From positions 12,648,001-12,712,000 of the forward strand of contig AP026541.1 in the NCBI GenBank assembly GCA_026075535.2: a stretch of DNA of 64,000 nucleotides, in the 5' to 3' direction. Each line of letters opens with the position of its first letter. Position 1 is the stretch's first letter. The stretch comes from Tricholoma matsutake (lineage: Eukaryota; Basidiomycota; Agaricomycetes; Agaricales; Tricholomataceae). The notes below the pieces were generated by a model that saw only the letters and a program-made list of their open reading frames with translations, was not told the origin of the DNA and did no database searches. The translations under genes were made by a program, and so were the position numbers. Shown here one piece after another: positions 33,219-44,552 of this stretch.

Positions 33219-35359
33219 ATGCCACCTGAGCCATCAGAGAACCCAGGACACAGCAGTACTGGAAGGGGAGCCAATATATGGTTGAAGAGCAGAAGATCAT
33301 CGAGCCTTATAAAGATGGATACTGATCTCAGGAATCAAAAGCTGCCTGATTGCAAATACTCAAGACTGACATTCTCCCCACCATCTTTAATTACTGGGTG
33401 TCAATTGAGATGACCCCAATAGATCCAGAGGAGAGTTGCATGCGTGCCAAGGTGGGCTATCATCCCATTCAATGTTGTATTATCGATCACATTGCCAGGA
33501 ACTAACAAACTGGCTTTTGAACAACTGGCAAATGACAAAAGGCTCCTCAAGGAAGTCAAACAACTTCAAAGTGAAGTGATCAGAAGTGATCTGGAGCTTA
33601 CACCAGGACCAAGTTTGGAAAGAGATTGGAGATATGTTAGGTGTTGAGGATGCATCCACAAGTATGCCTGGACGGTTCCAGAACCGACTGCCAGCCATCA
33701 AGAGGGTTTTTGAAAGCATGACTGCAGAGGAAAAGGCAGTGCTTGAGGCTGAGCAGGAGAAAATGGAGGGGGAAGGTTATCCAGAGAAGACAAAGTGAAT
33801 GTATGTTAACCCATTGCCATGGCTGTTCCTGTGGCCATGGCCACAGCTGCTGCCAATGATGTTATTGATGTTTCGCAGTTGAGCAGAGAAGAACCTGGTT
33901 AAGCATGTGGAGGAGACTGCACAACAACAGTGGCTAGAAATGGGGGTGCTTTCTGTGACATTCATGGCCTACACTGCACCTGATGGTTTGATGGTCATTG
34001 ATGCATGAGTGAAAATCTTCCACTGCCATTGCTGATCCCACTCCTGATCACAGTCACAAAAATGTTTCATCGTTGATGGCCACCCCTGCACAATCCTTCA
34101 TAGACACATATAATAATGAGATCACAGAGCTCAAGCGCCACTTCATGGACTATATCAAGGCTTTATGTGCATCAGACATTGCCTCAAGGTCAACAGTGCA
34201 TGGTGACTCAATGCAAATCTGACTTGAGATGACTAGTGATGGGTTCCCCATCCTACCCACACCATGGAAAGGCTCACTATACAAGAAAAAAGAGCTGGAG
34301 GAATGGTTTAAGTTGTATGTTGGGCAGCATTACAGTATGATCACTTCCTTTTCAATGAGTTGTTACTTATCTGCATGCAGAACTAGCGAACAATGGTCAT
34401 ACTCACCATGTCCCATTCACAGCAATTGCTGAGCACACATCGACATTCATTAATCCTGAATATCTCCCAGCCAGGTTCAAATGGACAGACCCATGGAACA
34501 TGCAAAAGAGTGTCATAGAAGACTTCTTCAACCATATTCTGCAGCAGCAAATGGCAGAGGGCCCTGAGAGGGCATTCAGGTTCAAAAGAATCAAGCTACA
34601 TGATGGTAGTGTCTCTCCTGTGCAATATCCTAATAATTTGAATAGCCCTACACTTCTCGATGGATGTGCAAACGCACTGGCCGATGTAATGCAGATGCCA
34701 CTGCCATGCCCAATGTAGACTCCCCCACTGCCGTGCCCAGTGCGGACAACCCAGTGGCCAGTGCTGACTCATCCACTCCCACTCCCATTCCCATGCCTGT
34801 GTCCATACCTGACCCCGAGGGCCAATCCCAAGGCTTAGCTGCATCTTCTCACAACCTGCATTCACAATCAAGAGCCATAAAAGCTGCAAAAGACAAATCC
34901 AAGCCAAAGAAACCTGGCCAAAGGTCGATGGCAGAACAGGCACACAACTCAAACACAAGTGCAACTCTGTTGAACAATGTACAAGTCCATCAAATGACAA
35001 TGGACATACTCTGCGTCGCTCAGCCACAGCCAATTAATGGTCCAGGTGATGGTGAACCGCAGTATCTTATACCTCAAGACACATACATGAGGTACATGGG
35101 ACCCATGTCAGGCAACAATGTCAATGACCCCCCTATTGATCCATCCCTGTTACAAAACAACAACTCCACTCCACCTCCTCAACAAACATCACAATGTCCT
35201 AAGCCTCACCCCCTTTTTGGCGGCCAGGACACAGCAGCAGCCAGCATGGCTGACATAGGATTGTCAGCAGTTAGCTATCAACCAATGACCCCACCCCCAT
35301 CCCAACAAAACCTGACAATCAGGCAATCACATCAGCAGCAGCCAGCTTGGCCAATGTAG
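33219..35359 (+). pseudogene. Companion gene divergent from the KDZ transposase; Agaricomycete hypothetical family
   Basis: Exon-like pieces: 33,444-33,640 (LAFEQLANDKRLLKEVKQL), 33,586-33,798 (RFQNRLPAIKRVFESMTAEE, the most conserved-looking block), a decayed stretch to 34,230, then SDGFPILPTPWKGSLYKKKE (34,230-34,320), EYLPARFKWTDPWNMQKSVI (34,460-34,520) and FRFKRIKLHDGSVSPVQYP. A low-complexity Pro/Ala/Ser/Thr tail with KAAKDKSKPKKPGQRSM runs to 35,359. The pattern resembles a repetitive family of hypothetical proteins in mushroom genomes that I associate with transposon neighbourhoods. No enzymatic domain is visible. Several stops and frame changes make it a pseudogene or a gene with many small introns. 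Confidence 0.5.
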
Positions 35360-35435
35360 GATTGTCAGCAGTTAGCTATCAACCAATGACCCCACCCCTA
35401 TCCCAACAAAACCTGACAATCAACCAATCAGAGGG
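35258..35435 (+). repeat. Tandem duplication of about 100 bp
   Basis: GGATTGTCAGCAGTTAGCTA through CAACAAAACCTGACAATCA occurs twice in direct orientation (near 35,260 and 35,357). It covers the 3' end of the companion gene. Confidence 0.75.
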
Positions 35436-35585
35436 TTGACACCAAAAGACAGCTGATGACCTTGCACAACAGGGGGCCATTTTAAACACAACCCTTGGTA
35501 AAAGAGAGAAGAGGAAAAATGTGAAATTTTCAGACTAATTATACAACAATATTTCTGTATGAATGTAAAATAAAATGTCCAACCA

Positions 35586-36215
35586 TTACTTTTTTCTGCC
35601 TCGTTTGACCTCCTCTCTGTCCTCAGATGTTCCCGCTCTCTTCTTTGGGTTTGGCTGAGGGGTGGTACTTCTTGAAGGCAGGGTGGGTGACAAATGGCAA
35701 GGGGACCGGCATAATTGTGGAGCAGGAGAGGGAATGCGATGCCAGTGGTGAAGGAGGGGCAGGTGGCACAAACACATTGCTGGTGAATACTGTTACCGGT
35801 TCCACAGGGTCAGCATTGGGGATCAAGGGGGGTTGAAGGAGGGGAGGAAGGGGGGCATCCACAGAGGTCATACATTGAACTGATTCCTGAGAATCTTGTG
35901 GCGTGGCGGGGATGACCTTGATTTGAGGACCATGTCCTTCTTCCTCAAGCCCAGTGGGAGCAGGAGTGGGAATGGGGGTGGGAGCAGCAGGTGGAGGTGC
36001 AGGAGCGGCAGATGGAAGTGCAGGAGTGGGAATGGGTGTGGGAGTGGCAGGAGAGCAGCAGGTGGAAGTGTGGGGTGTCCTGACCTGGCCTGGAGTGGGT
36101 CCATCATCACAAAATGTTTATAACTTGAAATACAATAGATTAGTAAAAAGAAATGCAAAGAAATGACAATAAAAAAACTCACCCAGGGCCCAAATGATGA
36201 TAGACATCATTTGGG
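35586..36215 (-). pseudogene. Proline-rich gene fragment with one repeat-type intron
   Basis: The minus-strand exon from about 36,105 to 35,586 reads DGPTPGQVRTPHTSTCC, a Pro/Ala/Thr-rich block (PTPIPTPA repeats), then MTSVDAPLPPLLQPP and a basic end. Upstream is a block ending IIIWALG followed by a GTGAGT donor, matching the exon-intron units at 27.9 kb. It converges on the companion gene at 35.36 kb. I do not recognise the product. Confidence 0.4.
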
Positions 36216-36656
36216 CCTGTCTGCATAGGTTCCTGGCATTTGCCTACCCTGTCATTGCCATCTTCGTTGGGTGTCATTTGTTGTTTCGTTGTTCCCCATT
36301 GTTTGCTCATTCCCATGGTCATGCAAACCCTGCGAGCAGGGGCCCGCAGCAGTGGTGTAACATCAGGTGCAGGGTTTGGGCATGGGGTGTCTCAGGTTGG
36401 ATACTATTATTATAAGTTAAAACACTTTTGATGGTGGTGCTGGTGAGTGATGAGCAGTGTTGTTGGTGGCCAACATTCAGCTATTTCCATCTTCATGCCA
36501 ACCCGCCATGGGTCATGGTAATCAGTGGGTCAGTAATTTCTAATACCATACCCGTACGGGCCATACATCTGCAGACCCTGTGACCCAAACACCCATAGTT
36601 TTCACTGTACCCTGATTTGTATGGATGCCATGGATGGACCACAAATTGTACCTGTA

Positions 36657-37365
36657 TGTCAAGAACTGTTCCTTGCCCAATTGGAACCTGCACCCGTCTG
36701 ATCCTTTTCTGCACCTCAAACCCAACTTTTGTCTACGCCTTCCAATTTCATTCCCAGCCGCCTTGCACTGCCCACACTGCTGTGCACCAGGCCACCTTGT
36801 ACAGCATCCACAGCTGCCTTCCCAAGGCTGCTGTCTAGTTTTGCAAATTTGACTATGGATTCCTGTGTGGCCTCCACTAGGTAATTTATCTATGCAGTTG
36901 AGACACTGCCGCAGTTCCTGTTTCCATCCCGCTTTTATTCCGGACTCTAGTATTTAAGTTTAGCTAGTTTCGCCTTGTATTCCTCAATTCATATAACGAC
37001 ATAGACTCGACTTTACCCTGCCAATCTAAAACCTCCTTCTACTCCAACCCCTGTCCTCTAAGAGTCTGAACTCCATTCAACTCAACCTCTAGTCTCCCTC
37101 TGAAGTTCTAGTCTCATCTGAACTTAACCTAAGTCCCTCTGTACTCCTCCCCGCATCTACCCGCACTTTCCCGCTCCTACCTCTAAACCCTCAACTTGAA
37201 ATTAGGACACCAGACAAGGTGAAGGGTGCAGCTTCTTACAAGCTGAAGCCAAGTCCTTTCTGTTTCCCCTCCCACAGAATCTGCATCGACCCAACAATCT
37301 CCCGCTATCCTCACCCACAGTGTCCGGTCAGATTCCGAAGCGGCCTCTAGGATCAGTTCTTAACA
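36657..37365 (-). mobile_element. Solo LTR, family 1, right copy
   Basis: On the minus strand it starts TGTTAAGAACTGATCC and ends GGAACAGTTCTTGACA. It is flanked by the perfect 5-bp duplication CTGTA (36,652-36,656 and 37,366-37,370). Length 709 bp, matching the copy at 7,160-7,867 in reverse orientation. Confidence 0.88.
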
Positions 37366-37370
37366 CTGTA

Positions 37371-37889
37371 TCTGTGAATTTGGATGTGTCACCTGTGGAT
37401 ATTTACCTGGATGGACCTGGATGCATCCATGGTAGGCCCTAGCTAGTTGCCCCCAAGGAAGGACATTCAGCATCCAGTTTAGATGGCCACCTAAATGTTG
37501 CCAAGCTCGAAGAGTCAGAGAGCAACATAGCATAGCAAGGAAAAGGTCAATCTTGCCAATGATATTGGATATGGCCAATGGGATAAAGATATACTTAGTG
37601 TTTGAAGGTCCAGTTCATCAAACCAAAAAAAAACCAAAACTGAACTGGACTGAACTGCAGTCTGGTTTTTTTTGTGGTTGCAGTTGCCTTAGTTTTTGTA
37701 CATAATTGGTTGCAGTTAATTATATATTTATTTGGAATTGACAAAAGTCAGTTTGAACCAGTTGTAACCAGTCTACAATATACTTATATACTAACTATAT
37801 ATACTAATTAATAAACTTGAAAAGTGGGGATGTGCCTGAGGAATGACTGACAAAAGTGAAGGTTTATATACCTGTGCCCACTAGTGCCT
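37371..37889. other. Non-coding stretch with a short foldback
   Basis: No gene. Near 37,611-37,720 the words GTCCAGTT, AACCAAAA, AACTGGAC and CTGGTTTTTTTT fold back on each other, resembling a small inverted-repeat element. Confidence 0.45.
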
Positions 37890-38441
37890 GCCCATGAAAT
37901 TCAATATTTCAAGGTGGTGAAATCTCTATTAGAATGTTTGCCTTTTGTGATCTTGAAAACCTGATGTGAAATTATTACTTTCACTATACCAATCATGAGG
38001 TTGAAAGCTAGCCTTTCTGAAACTATTTCTGCAGATTGAAAGCCAGCCTTTCTGCTCCCAGAATGTTAAACTGAACAGCTGCTGAAAGGCTTGTTGAAAG
38101 TCTTTGTGAAAGTCACACTTTCACACACACTTTGACCAACCAGAAAGAAATTCTTTTATGGATCAGAAAGCATGACCAGAAAATAAAACTTTCTGATCTA
38201 ATTTCTGAAAGCCTTTCAGGCAATTGATAAGTTAAACATCACCTTACAGAAATACTTCCAGTATCTACACTGAAATGTCATGAGAAATTTAACCAGAAAT
38301 ATTGATTTTCAAAGTATATCTCTAATGGGTAATTTTTTGAATTTCTGTTTGTAGAAATATAGTCTCAAATATAATATTTCACAAAGAATTTCTAACTATA
38401 TTTCAGAAAGGAGAAACTATGAGGCTGGCCTTGTGTGAAGC
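37890..38441 (-). repeat. AT-rich repeat, right copy
   Basis: Reverse-complement copy of 6,523-7,085, ending CTATGAGGCTGGCCTTGTGT. High similarity is maintained over the whole block. Confidence 0.78.
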
Positions 38442-38599
38442 AAAGACTTTCTCAAAATCAACAAAATGGTCAAGAAGGATCTTGCACCAGGTAGTCCAGG
38501 AGAGAGGATCACCAACTAGAGCAAACTGAGCTTTATTGATGAGAATGTCTTGGGAGCTTTGAGGACTATAGATGGATAGGAGATCCAAGTGGAAAGACT

Positions 38600-38850
38600 A
38601 TAAATGAAAATAACTTGTGGGAAACCAAGGAGAATTGTAAGTGAGCACATAACACAATTGCCCAATTCTTTAAATGTAATCCAAATGCTCCATGTTGCAT
38701 TGCGAGAATGGTGTATGAGGGGATGTAATTCTGGCCTTACCAAAATTTCATGGAGGGGACAAATACAATATTTTCTCACCTGGAAGTCGAGGTATAAAAA
38801 GGGGTTAATGTTAGGAAACAGCCCCATTACATAATAAAATCCTAAGTTGT
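38600..38850 (+). mobile_element. 3' fragment of a gypsy element (chromodomain end to LTR start)
   Basis: Matches 26,630-26,870 of the full-length gypsy element: the end of the chromodomain frame, polypurine tract and first 35 bp of the 3' LTR (TGTTAGGAAACAGCCCC). It then stops. It is a second, truncated copy of the same family. Confidence 0.85.
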
Positions 38851-39044
38851 GTATCACACTTGAAGGTGACTGTGATAAGGCCATACTTGATCATTTTGTC
38901 TCTGCTAAGATTGACTTATCATTAATCATTTTTGTATCAGAGAATAGGCACACTATGTCAACTTTAATAGCATTGGTTGCCAAAGCACAATTATTGCAGG
39001 GTCTTCATTAAATTTTGCAGATGGACAGAGTTCAAGGGGGTTCT

Positions 39045-39478
39045 TGTTACAGTGCTTTGCATATAGCTTGACAGTTGCTGAAAATATGATAAACATGAGC
39101 AAACTTGATCTCACTGTCATTTTATGGCTTCCACAATGGCTTCCTGGCTTAGATTTGGGTGAAGGAAGTGTATATGAATAATATCAGAAGATGACTGTCA
39201 AGTAAACATCTTATTTAACATGTTTTCTGAGGTGCTGCACTGAGAAATATCAATATTAGATCATATGCAAGCCAGAATCTTCTAGAGATTTATTTTCAAA
39301 GTATAGAATTATTTTCAGTCAATTATTTATGGCCAACAGCACTCTGAGACCATTTCTGTACACTTCCTTCACCCAAATCTGAGCCAGGACGCCATTGTGG
39401 AGGCCATAAAATGACAGCGAGATCAAATTTGCTCACATATTTTCGGCAACTGTCAAGCTCTATGCAAAGCGCTATAAT
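39045..39478. repeat. Inverted repeat pair across the island boundary
   Basis: About 120 bp at 39,050-39,170 recurs inverted at 39,355-39,475 (AGYGCTTTGCATANAGCTTG ... GGGTGAAGGAAGTGTA). In the right arm AGCGCT, GCCGAA and CTCGCT keep CpG. The left arm reads AGTGCT, GCTGAA and CTCACT. Confidence 0.8.
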
Positions 39479-39599
39479 CGAAGCGCTTGTTTTAAGGTTT
39501 TTGTTCGGAGTCATCAGAGCGCTGTGCCACCCTATCATCGCCACCGTATCATTGTCAACTGACAAGGGCGTCTTTCAGGTGCTTACTTAGCATCGTACG

Positions 39600-40325
39600 C
39601 GTCGCGTTGTTAGCACTTATTTACGTTCACGTGATCGATGGCATGTGCGAATTGGTATAGCGACACAGCTTGACCAACGGAAAACTTTTAAAGCGCAGTC
39701 CACGTCATGGTCCACCTAGAGACCAACTGAACGCAATAGTCTCGATACCTTTGAAGCCGCTTCCGCTTCGTTTGCTCTAGTTTGGGGCGGCGCATGTCTT
39801 CCTTCAAACAATCGAAGCTCTTTCCCCGACCTCTAAAAAGACCCGAACTCTCGACAGCAGACACCTTGATGAGTAGGATTTTCCCGTCGATCCACAGCAT
39901 ATAGGAGCCAGGATCATCAGGTTCGACCGCGAGGTGCCTACCCTACACATGTGTCATTGGAGATCTAGACGGCTTGATTGACATTCGGAGCTGGGATTAT
40001 ACAGTCCCAAGCCTGTTTTAGTTGTGATTCAATCGAAAATATGCATGTACGTGGCTTCTGAATCTCAGTTCAAGCTCAGTGACCGAAACGTCTTGAAACC
40101 TACAGTGCGATTGATCTTCTCGTAGTAACTCGTACCACCTTCATACGGCAGTATTAACTCATCCAGCATCGGTCTTCTCGGCCTACTTATGAAGCTTTGG
40201 TCTTTTCCTTTCCTTTGATAGAGGTCAGGAGTCAGCTGGTGTTTCCTCGACCGGCCCGAACTGGGGACCGTTGTGATCCGTATGTAAAGACCCGATGACA
40301 CGTTCCTACAATAGACTAAACACAC
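39600..40325 (-). CDS. Possible small gene, unrecognised (two exon-like segments)
   Basis: One minus segment (40,325-40,065) contains KGKDQSFISRPRRPMLDELI. A second (about 39,945-39,688) begins after a TGTAG acceptor and contains SYMLWIDGKILLIKVSAVES and a basic stretch TKRKRLQRYRDY. Codon-like composition and the CpG-rich context suggest real coding sequence, but no family is recognised and no exact splice model can be given. Confidence 0.25.
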
Positions 40326-42660
40326 GACAAGCGGAGACGTCCATCAACGTCCATCAACTAGGGAACGACATGGGTCCTAAATTCGATCGTGTAATCACAT
40401 TCACCGAGAAGAGGTTCCTTACTCGTTTGCAAATACTTAGGTGACGTCAGATAGGACAGCCCTGAACCGGGCAGCGCTGCGGCGTAGAACGTAGGATGTA
40501 AGAACTCTCCCACTACTGTAAGTAGGCGATGATAGGAGCACCGCGGATAGGCATTACAGGGGACAGAATGACAGGTTCATGCTCAGATCGGTATGAAAGA
40601 CACATAGCCTAGACTACCGTCTTGGTGGTGCCTCAGTACTTATTATATCCAGTCTCGGACTGATGGAACATACCTCGGAAATTACGACCATCAGTCATCT
40701 GTTATCAATCCCAGCGTAGTGGAGATTGGTGGCGTCGTTCTTATACGAGCTTTCGACTGGTCGTTCCGTATCTTGAAGGTTATTGTTCAAGATAACATTC
40801 CTAATGTCCAGCTCTACCAGGCTCTACCGCGATGCTCCGCCAAGGCCACTTATCTGAATCCCGAATCTGATGCGAAGAATCAGATCCTCGACCACGTTCT
40901 CTGGCCCTGGAACAGGCCCTGGGTTATGCAGATCCATTTATTACTCCCACGATCTTCGGTAAAACGCTTTCTATTGTCAAGAACCCTAGCCATACTTCGG
41001 ACCCTTTCTTTGGCCCTCGTAATTAACGGCAATGGCCAAAGAGATCGTGGGTACGTACTCACGGGAATCGGCCTTGTTTTGCTTGGGGTCCCTATCTTAT
41101 CACAATCCAAAGGCGTTCATTTCCAGCTTTTACGGCGTATTTACGAAACAAAGGACGTCATTTGTTTTGTTATGAGCCTCCCGCCGGCTCTATTGCTGAT
41201 CTTGCCCGATCTGGGGCAGCGTTGGAAATAATCCTATGGGTCCGCTTATTCGCCGCTGGTCTATAACCTCTGTTGCGCCTACATAGTTTCGTTTCGAGGT
41301 TTAGACGAGAGACGAGAACTCGTTTATCTCTATTTCATCTGCACAGAGCTAATACTTAGATTGACTCCGCAAACGGTTAACTCGTTACCGACTGCTGTTT
41401 GACAGCAAGTCTGGGTTGCAAAAATCCCGTTCTATTGCGTACGCTTCAGAACATCATTTTTGTTCTCCGGTTTACCGGCCGCGGAACCGAGTGGACAACA
41501 GGGTCGGTATGTATCCACCCACCATCGGTGTCTTTCCTGAATCATCTACTGTTTGAATACCAAAGACAGCACAGAGTCTCTTCGGAATATCTATCGCCGT
41601 TCTGGACAGTCGCGCACTGCCCTTGGAAGTTCAGACCGTCCATCTCTAACTTGGTAGGGAACTACTTTGCTCCATCTCTATTTTCTTCTCTGAAGCAGCG
41701 ATTTCGCGCTTTTTTTCGAACTCGATGCAGCTTTGTTCTCCTGCATAGTTCAACCGTAGATGCAGGTCTTATGATTCTCATTCATAATTCTCCGGCTGGT
41801 GTTAGAAAGTACTTACTGCTTTGTCTGGGCTGTGTAAAAAAGAAAAAAAGACTGTAGATAATTATCCTTGCTTCTTCGGCCACCGTTTCGGGGAAATAGA
41901 AAAGAAAAAAAAGATGCAGCGGGCGAGTGTCTACTATTCCTGTTTGGGATGTGCCGATTAACAGTATACCAACGAATAGCGAATGCAAGTTACATAGCTC
42001 GTTCTCGTACGAGGTTTCCTTTGGAGAATTCTGGCAGCTCCTGTCTAGATCAGATGATTAACACAAGTATAATAATAACCGAGATCCCCCATCTTCGTTC
42101 AAATTTTGAGTTCTGTCAAAATATGTCAAACTTATCACCATCACCTAGCTGTCACTTGGGTTGGTTCACTGATGGCCCGTCCGCATCAGTGCCTCTGTCA
42201 GGGTCACAAGCGGAAGGCCTTTTAACCACCCCCTCATCCATGGTTTCTTCCAAGATTTCTCCTTCGGCTTTGGGTGGCGTGTCATTTGTTTTGTTTGAGT
42301 GGTTTGACGATGATTCAGCTGTAGAGTTGTTGTCCAATATACCGTCTGTACTTTTATGTACTGCGTATAGCCTTGACGCTGTGGTCTTTTATGCCATACG
42401 TTATCTGCAAAGTCATGTGTTTTGTTGGTATGTCTATAATAGTAGTTGACAGGGCGGCGGGAAGGTGCGCTTCTCTTTGTCTTTTGGAGCGGCAGCTATG
42501 ATGGGGGGGTATTTATTTATAAACTTTGTGTGTGCTTCTTCTTGACCGAGTGGATCACTGGCTGCATCCGGGCGGGATCTATGATAACGGATTTGGGTCA
42601 TGTTACTTGCATGTTACTTTACACTCTTCCTACATCTCAACATTTACGGATCTTTAACTA
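40326..42660. other. CpG-rich single-copy-looking region with unassigned open frames
   Basis: Plus-strand frames of 170 (40,719-41,231), 152 (41,399-41,857) and 193 residues (41,868-42,449) are open but show no domain. The first has a hydrophobic segment (GIGLVLLGVPIL). They could be chance frames or exons of an unannotated gene. Confidence 0.3.
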
Positions 42661-44290
42661 GACTTTTTGTGGTGCTATATAGATATACATATATACAGTC
42701 GAGTTCCTTGGGACGCAGCGCGAACTTGACGTGGAGCCCGAACTGAATTTGTGAAATAACGTAACGTATATATACTTATGCCGGTTCCGGCGCCATCAGC
42801 GTGCTGGCGGACTGCCCGCCATCCACGGTTGACCCACTCAATTTCCCGTGACCGCTGACTATGTGGCGGGATAGATCTAATCCAAATCCACAAACATCTG
42901 TCGTAATCCTCTCAAGAGCAAACATGCTTCTTTTTGTTGATCATGATGTCTTCTCTTTGTTCCACCTAACACAGTATAGTAACCCACCTTGGTGATGCAA
43001 CGCCTCCCCTCCACCCACCCTCGCCCCTTCCCCTTCCCCTACCCCGCTTTCTCACGAGCGTTCAGGTTGGATGTTTGCTGTACTTTTTATGGTTTTTTTT
43101 TGGGTTCTCAGGGTTGTGTTGAGTAGTGACTTCTATGTCCTTCTTCCCTTGCTTGGCCGGGGGCTCCCGTCTTACCGTAATACATACCCTCCGCTGCGGG
43201 CTCGAATAGGAGGGGTGATTTAATATTTTATATTCGTGCGGTGTTTGGAATAGGAGTTGGATAAGTGAGTGATTACCCGTGGACCTAACTAAGGCTATTG
43301 ATATTCCACAACGTGGGTGTTCTAATAAAGGTATGCCAGTATTCGAGATCGACCCGGGATGAACAACTGAATGATGAATGAATGACCTTGGCAGATGTTC
43401 GAACCGACAAGGCAAGATCCCAAGTCGATGGTTGATGGTATCTGGATGTGAGTGTGAGTGTGGTGGAGTGGAGTAACGAGGTTATTTCTCGATTCGGCGG
43501 TTCGAGTGGTCGAGACACTGAGTGTTTTTTGAGTCCGTCGGTGGATTGTCTACCCCATTCTCGAAAGTCACGCTGATAAGTCGAGGGATTCTTCTTATGA
43601 GAGTTTGTACATAACCTTTTGCCTGCTGATCCCGAAGAACCACATTGATCTAGTCTGGCATCGTGTGCTTAGAGCTACATCGTGACAGACATCCACAAGT
43701 GTGGAGGAGGAGTGTGGTGATGGATTTGCGAATGTTCAGAGTGGTGTACAATGCGTGTGTGTGTGTGTGTGTGTGTGTTGTGTGTGGAAATTTCTCGAGT
43801 TGGAAAAGAATAAACCAAAGTTAGCTTATCGTGTCGAAGAATGTTTTTTTTTTTTTCCCTTTTTTCTTTCTCAGAGAGGATTTCTCACCTATGCAACTTT
43901 AAAATATCTTGGTGACGCCGGAGCTACGAAATCCAAGAGCCGCGAATCAAGATAAGGTTTTTTTTTGTGTTTTGTCATCAAGTTACGGTGACAGGGTAAA
44001 CCGTCGCCGTTGATGAAGAGATATATAATTGGGGAAATGAACCGACCGATTAAGGCAAGGAGAGGCCTCGGATCGGCATGTATGATGAGGGGAGGGCGGC
44101 CGGGATATGAGACAGGGGGTGTGGGAAGCGGAGAAAAGATGACCGGATGCCGGGGAATGGGAAAGGGAATTGTGTGGGAAACGGAGAAACTAGAAAAGGA
44201 GTATTTGTATTTGTATGGGCTTCAGTGCCTTAAGATTGGGGAAATACATTATGATCAAGTTTGAGAAATCGATTCTTCTGTGAATGGTCC
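42661..44290. other. Intergenic region upstream of the bHLH gene
   Basis: No gene is seen. It holds a GT microsatellite (43,755-43,778), T-rich tracts and a polypyrimidine patch near 43,000-43,045 of the kind found near fungal promoters. Confidence 0.4.
43755..43778 (+). repeat. (GT)n microsatellite
   Basis: An uninterrupted run of GT of about 12 units. Confidence 0.95.
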
Positions 44291-44294
44291 TTTG

Positions 44295-44350
44295 ATTGCC
44301 TTTTTTCTTTTCTTTCCCCCTCAGCTCCCTCCCTCCTCCTCTTCTCTCAT
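44295..44350 (+). promoter_or_regulatory. CT-rich tract upstream of the bHLH gene
   Basis: A long C/T run (TTTTTTCTTTTCTTTCCCCC and following) about 200-260 bp before the start codon. CT-rich tracts next to transcription starts are common in highly expressed filamentous fungal genes. No TATA box is claimed. Confidence 0.4.
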
Positions 44351-44552
44351 CCGCCCTAGCCCCCGCCACAAGAATAACGCCTGGTGTCTGTCCCTTTTCT
44401 TTCCAATTTATTACAATATCTTATTTCTCATTTCCAGATCTCGCGACTCTTGTTGGCTTCTTACTACCCGCCTCACCTCCTTCCTTATATATCGCTTGAG
44501 CTCTGCTCGCGAATTCACTTTCCTGGGTTTCCGCTGATATTTCGCGTTCCCT

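Noticed and set aside
41868..42449. 193-residue plus frame as a gene
   Set aside because: Composition and lack of any motif make chance likely; kept only as part of an unassigned region.
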